Assembly (NCBI RefSeq): GCF_030272615.1
Contig: NC_081412.1
Coordinates: 687,326,583-687,390,582, forward strand
From: Cryptomeria japonica
Lineage: Eukaryota; Streptophyta; Pinopsida; Cupressales; Cupressaceae
DNA: 64,000 nucleotides
Direction of reading: 5' to 3'
The notes under the pieces were generated by a model. That model did no database searches, was not told where the DNA came from, and worked only from the letters and a program-made list of their open reading frames with translations. Position 1 is the stretch's first letter; each line of letters opens with the position of its first letter. The translations under genes were made by a program, and so were the position numbers. Positions 59,297 to 64,000 of this stretch are shown here, one piece after another.

Positions 59297-61237
59297 TGAA
59301 AAATAAATTGAATGAATGATTCAATAATCGGATAATGTATTCAACAATATACAAGCGTATATATAGAGATTACAAGACGATGTTCTAAATTAAGAACAAG
59401 TTGTTTAAAGTGAACTACTAAAAAGCTAAACGCTAAATAAAGCTTAAAAGTTAATTAACTAAAAAGAAAAAGCTAAATGCTAAATAAAGCTTAAAAGCTA
59501 ATTAACTAAAAAGCTAAATGACCATTAAACAAGGAACTAAATATAGGTGACTAGAATATAATTAAATATTCTAATACCCTCCCTTAATGGTCATTCTATC
59601 TACTAACTACCCTACAAAAGACACTCTGTTGTAGTGGAGACCCTCCCTGGATTTGAAAAGTGTTAATGACCAAGAATACCAAAATCCATCCAACTTGACG
59701 TTGGGTAACCAAACTGAAACCTGAAACCATGATTTTGAGGAAAATCGACAAACCCTTTTGCAGAAAAGTACCAACTCCAAAACTAACTGCAAGATACCAC
59801 AGTTGCAGATGTTCGCCTTGGTAGGTGCGACCCAAACTAACTGCAACAAAGCACGATTTTGAGGAAAAAAACCCTGAAATAGGAATTCTCGAAAAGAGAA
59901 TTTACGATTTTGAGGAGAAAATCGAAAAACGAAGAAATCTGAGGTTACAAATCATCGTTTTTGTGGAAAAAAACGGTAAAACCTAGATAATTAGAATCTT
60001 ACGCGAATATTGTGGATTATAGATGAGATAATTTTTAAGGGAAAATTATAAACCCTACGAATAATTTTTGAGGAAAAAATCGTGAAAACCCTCCCATGAT
60101 TTTTTGTGGAAAAAATCAGAAAATTGACCAGACAATTTTTCAGGAAAAAATCGTGAAAACCCTGGGACCTATAAGACGAGGTTTGGCCTAAATCAATCTG
60201 CTCAAGGCAACAATATTCAAATATCGTGAACATGCACTGTTTCCAAGTGTTGTGGTAGCTGTTGAACTTCTGACTATGTTCCAACATGATGTTGGTCAAA
60301 GATGCCATCACGAAAATGGAGGTTGAACGAGGTCAACCTAGTGAAAGCATGAGACAAAAGAATCTGATTCAAAAATCAGAATAGAAGCAGCTGCACAAAA
60401 AATCTGAAACCCTGGAGGAGAATTCTGGCACGAATTCTAAGGTGCAAATTTCGAGGTTTGGAAAAAATCCCAAATTTTTTTAATTTCTGCAAACTTAAAA
60501 TAGCATAAATGGTGCCCAAAAAAAATAGCAAAAATCCCAACGTCCACAAAAATAGCAGAAATTGTGAACTGTTTTTAAATTCCAAGGCAAATTTGTTGGC
60601 ACAAAATTTGAGGTGCGGAAAATGAGGCACCCAAAAAAATCTGAGACCAACCCAGAAAAGCTCTCGAAAAACCCACCAAGAATCTGAAATCAGAATGTAG
60701 ATCCGACGGCTCACAAATCGAGGCACAAAAAACGATGCACCTCAAAAAATCTGACGACGACCCCAATTGAGGTCTCAAAAAACCCACCAAGAATCTGCAA
60801 CCAAAATAAAATTTCGACTTGAACAGAAGGGTCAAAACCCTAATCGAAAATTGTAGAAACCTTAGGAAAAATTTCAACCTCTAAAAAAAAAACTGCCCAG
60901 GAAGAGAAAAAAATCTGTTTTTTAAAAAAAAACTTCAATAAAAACTTCAAAAAATTTTAATAACAAAAATTTTCGAAATTTTTAATTTCCATGCTCTGAT
61001 ACCATGAAAAATAAATTGAATGAATGATTCAATAATAGGATAATGTATTCAACAATATACAAGCGTATATATAGAGATTACAAGACAATGTTCTAAATTA
61101 AGAACAAGTCGATTAAAGTGAATTACTAAAAAGCTAAATGCTAAATAAAGCTTAAAAGCTAATCAACTAAAAAGCTAAATGACCATTAAACAAGGAACTA
61201 AATATAGGTGACTAGAATATAGCTAAATATTCTAATA
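59297..61237 (-). mobile_element. Non-coding LTR element (1941 bp)
   Basis: LTRs 59297-59576 (280 bp) and 61005-61237 (233 bp), + strand start TGAAAAATAAATTG, end TATTCTAATA. A perfect 5-bp duplication ATTTT flanks the whole (59292-59296 and 61238-61242). Orientation is minus: TGGTATCAGAGC, the exact plant initiator-Met primer site, lies just inside the right LTR (reverse complement of 60993-61004), and a polypurine tract TTAAGGGAGGG lies inside the left LTR. The left LTR is longer by an internal 47-bp duplication (AGCTAAA.GCTAAATAAAGC). The 1.4-kb interior has no pol or gag motif, so this is a non-autonomous element. The CA of the standard LTR end is kept, but the minus-strand start is TATTAG rather than TG. 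Confidence 0.9.
59725..60165. repeat. Series of A/T hairpins inside the non-coding LTR element
   Basis: Eight imperfect copies of a word of type CGATTTTTGAGGAAAAAATCG, near 59727, 59851, 59904, 59950, 60027, 60058, 60096 and 60132. Each can pair its T-run with its A-run around GAGG, GTGG or CAGG. Further right, 60615-60830 has two units of about 110 bp ending AACCCACCAAGAATCTG. Confidence 0.8.
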
Positions 61238-61242
61238 ATTTT

Positions 61243-63024
61243 GAGAGGGTTTTCGTCCTCAAGAAATTATGTAAGAACTTAGGTTCTCCCCAATAGCAAA
61301 GCAAATATCATTTCCAAGTCTAAACTCTCAAATAAGCCCTCGGGAAATAATTTATTTTTAAAATATAATTTCTTTTTTCCTCACAAAAACTTTTAGGAGA
61401 ATGAATATTATTTTTTGTTTGCAAAGTCCCCAAGCGTAGGCATCCAACTTAAAACACATCTTAATGCCTTTTTAATGAGCTATTACACTAAGTTGTCCCT
61501 TTATTATTTTTCAATATTAAATAACTTAAGCAATTAATTAATTAATTAATAACTCAATATTAACCCAAGTTCTAGAAAGCATTGAAATGATACAAAAATT
61601 AAATTCTAATCATATTGACATGAAGACTTAAGACCAAAGAAGCATTAATCTTTTTGGGAAAAAATTGGCAAACCAAAAGTATAAGATTTTTTGAAAAAAT
61701 TAGATTTATAAAAAAAAGTGAAAAAATGTAGAAAAATAGTCAATTTTTTTTTAAATTTTTTTTAAAAAAAATGAGCATTTGCATAGCACAAAGATATTGA
61801 GAGCAAATAAAATAGAGAATTCAACCCATGAATTGTAGAAAATAATTTTTTGTTGTTTATATTCATATCGCTAAGCATAAAATACGGATAAGCATAATCA
61901 TTAAGCATTTTTCACCCCAAGACTTGCAAATAAAAGGTAACATTTATCAATCTCTAGGATTTTAACCTTTGAGACATATATTATAAAATAATTTTTTAGG
62001 AATCCTAAATTAATCATCCATTTGTGGCCATAGTTGTTTTTTGCATAGGAGTGCTTGGTGAATGTTGGGTAGAACGCTACTATAGGCAATGGGCACACTG
62101 CCAACAATTTCCCGAACAACATTACACATTGCTATTAAATAAATGCGTTTGCCCTAAATTTCATCCCAAGCAAATTGCAAGCGAGCTTTTACCTGCAGCG
62201 CATGAAATGTGAAATAATTCATTTTAAGAACAAGGGTTTCGTCTATTTATCACAAATAAAAAAAAATGCATTCAAAGATCAGTCAATTTGGTAGCGTAGG
62301 ATTTTTTTCCCTATTTTGCGGGGTTTTCTAGTGTTTCCACTTCTCATTTTTCACGATTTGTGCAATTATTATGCAATTTGAACATCATTTTTTTATGGTT
62401 TATCACATCGGTTCGGGAAAAATCATTGACCGATAGACAACTAAATGATTTTTTGACCCAATTCAAGGAAAAAAACTGGGACAATGGGCGGTTCACAATT
62501 AGTTGCGATTGATTGCAGATTTTTATTCCTTTGCTTGAGACAATTATTAGTCAATTGGGTGACTTACTAAAAATAGCCTGCTCCTCCAAGAAGTTTGGAG
62601 AGCTCCCAAAGGTTCGGAAACTGATTTTGAAAGCATCACTAGGCTCACCAAGGCCAACTAAGCTCACTACCAACAACTCTGCAAGATTGAATTTGTGCTC
62701 TCCATGAACTTTTGATATCCCCCTTTTCACTAATTAACCTCTAAAAGGACTTGGAAAGTAGGCTAATTGTTCACAAATCACTTTTGCTAAAAATGGAGAC
62801 ATTGCATTGAAGTTTTCTTGAAGTCTTCTAGACTGTATGTTTTGTTGTCAAACATATTAACAAAGAGGGGTGAAGCCCTCGCCACCAAGCCTAAATGAAG
62901 ACCTTCAAAATGACATAGATCTTCAGGGTGCACACCATTTCCATAATCTTTTTGAAATCTTAGATGGGCATGTCATAAGCCAAACACGAATTGAAAGGTT
63001 GTAAATTATATTGAAAAAAGTAAC
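61243..63024. other. Intergenic, nothing recognised
   Basis: AT-rich with poly-A/T runs (61680-61790). The short frames at 62024-62212 and 62513-62707 show no domain pattern. Confidence 0.4.
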
Positions 63025-63655
63025 TTAAGTGTGCCTAGGTACATACTAGTGGCAGGACCCAACCACCCGGAAGGACCCGGGAGGAATTCACGGGGAACCC
63101 AGGCAGACCCGGGTGGACCAAGGCCCGTGGGTTCCCAAAAATAGGGCCCACGGGTCATAAGGTGCAAAAAGCAATAAAAAACACTTTTTTGATATTTATT
63201 GGCATTGGCAATTATGGATTTATGATTTATGATTTATGATTTATGTATGGAAAGTCACATTGTATATTTCATATTTGTATGAATTGTATGATGTATCATT
63301 GTAATAATCAATAATGGGAGTGATAGTTTATAAATTATATAATTATATTTTATAATTTTATGTGTTCACACACACAGGATGAGAAATTGGGGCACTAGAA
63401 TTGGCCCCCCCACGACGGTAAGGAGCTAAAAGATCCACTACTTTAATGCCTGTTTCAAAGATTGAAAATCTGGTATCCAATTGTGTAAAGGCGGGAGCAG
63501 ATCTATGAATAGGAGATCTTGTGAGAGCATCTACAGGACCTAAGTCATCAACAGGTTCCCCAATATATATATATATATATGGACATACCCGTACCTGTAC
63601 CCAAGGAATTTTTTTTTTGCTGAATCTGTGAATCCGTACCCGAATCGGTAACTTA
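63025..63655. mobile_element. Third Mutator-like relative, one end degraded
   Basis: The right end CCGAATCGGTAACTTA (63655) matches the GGTAACTTA end of 28387-30180 and, inverted, the CTAAGTTACCGG start of 26869-27489. The left part (63050-63165) is an array of GGACCC/GACCCGGG words, and the right part has CCCGTACC and TGTACCC words. Length is about 630 bp, as in the other copies. The left end (possibly CTAGGTAC at 63025) is diverged, and no 9-bp duplication is found (right flank GAAATAGAC), so the left border is uncertain. Confidence 0.6.
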
Positions 63656-64000
63656 GAAATAGACCTTTCTCAAATCTTGACTATGTTGTCTTAAAAAATC
63701 CTAAAGCACATAGATAACCAAAAAAAAGGTTGATCTAGAGGGCAATCCCTACTTGGCATGAATAACACTAGCGACGAAATTAGAGAAGGCCACAAAGGAG
63801 TTTGAAATGCTCCAATAATTATCAGAGTTGTAATATTATAGCAATGAGAATCATATAAATACAGATGTCACATGGTGGCTTCTAGATCAATAGAGGCTTT
63901 GAGATGGAGTAACAACATTTTTTAATAACACAAAACAATAAAAGGCTATAGAAGATTTATGGTACACCTCTTTCCTAGGAAGAAGAGATAAAAAAATTAT
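63656..64000. other. Intergenic, nothing recognised
   Basis: AT-rich, no open frame of note. Confidence 0.4.

Overview
The window reads as nuclear DNA of a seed plant. It is AT-rich and gene-poor, and nearly every recognisable piece is a transposable element, often nested in another: Ty3/Gypsy and Ty1/Copia LTR elements with plant initiator-Met tRNA primer sites, hAT and Mutator-like DNA elements, solo LTRs and miniature LTR elements. The very long TE-only stretches suggest a large genome, possibly a gymnosperm; that is an inference from composition. Only one stretch looks like a host gene: a GC-richer first coding exon at 21288-21510 with a good splice donor.

Layout. 1-9100: a + strand Ty3/Gypsy element (gag end, protease, RT, RNase H, integrase, a third ORF after integrase, 3' LTR), split in its RT by a 1072-bp solo LTR with its own target duplication. 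9104-13520: a minus-strand Gypsy element whose two LTRs flank only gag/protease-like debris. 13521-17316: a decayed Copia pol with a 3' LTR. 17317-26100: mostly old repeats, the host exon, a decayed hAT transposase and an 80-bp-arm foldback. 26869-32252: two Mutator-like elements with 9-bp target duplications, one containing a hAT element with an 8-bp duplication, then a decayed hAT transposase. 36640-39323: Gypsy gag-protease remnant, a 746-bp hAT miniature element and a Copia-type LTR with primer site. 39877-43466: a 3.6-kb solo LTR carrying an exact-period 167-bp hairpin array. 46440-48667: a minus-strand LTR with a minisatellite leader, holding a nested 334-bp LTR element. 49100-55010: Gypsy RT debris, a pol-less LTR element with a long broken ORF, and Copia RNase H debris. 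57060-61237: a hairpin array, a solo LTR with target duplication and a 1.9-kb non-coding LTR element. 63025-63655: a third relative of the Mutator-like elements.

The most striking object is the 334-bp element at 47631-47964. It has two 135-bp LTRs, a 17-nt primer site exactly abutting the first LTR, a polypurine tract, a 5-bp target duplication, and inside each LTR an almost intact tRNA-like sequence with Pol III A and B boxes. It is structurally a miniature LTR retrotransposon with a tRNA in place of the 5S rRNA known from Cassandra elements. A second theme is that several unrelated elements carry arrays of short hairpins or inverted words in their non-coding parts.

No pol ORF in the window is intact, so none of the elements with coding remnants looks autonomous. 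The small non-coding elements would have to borrow enzymes from copies elsewhere.
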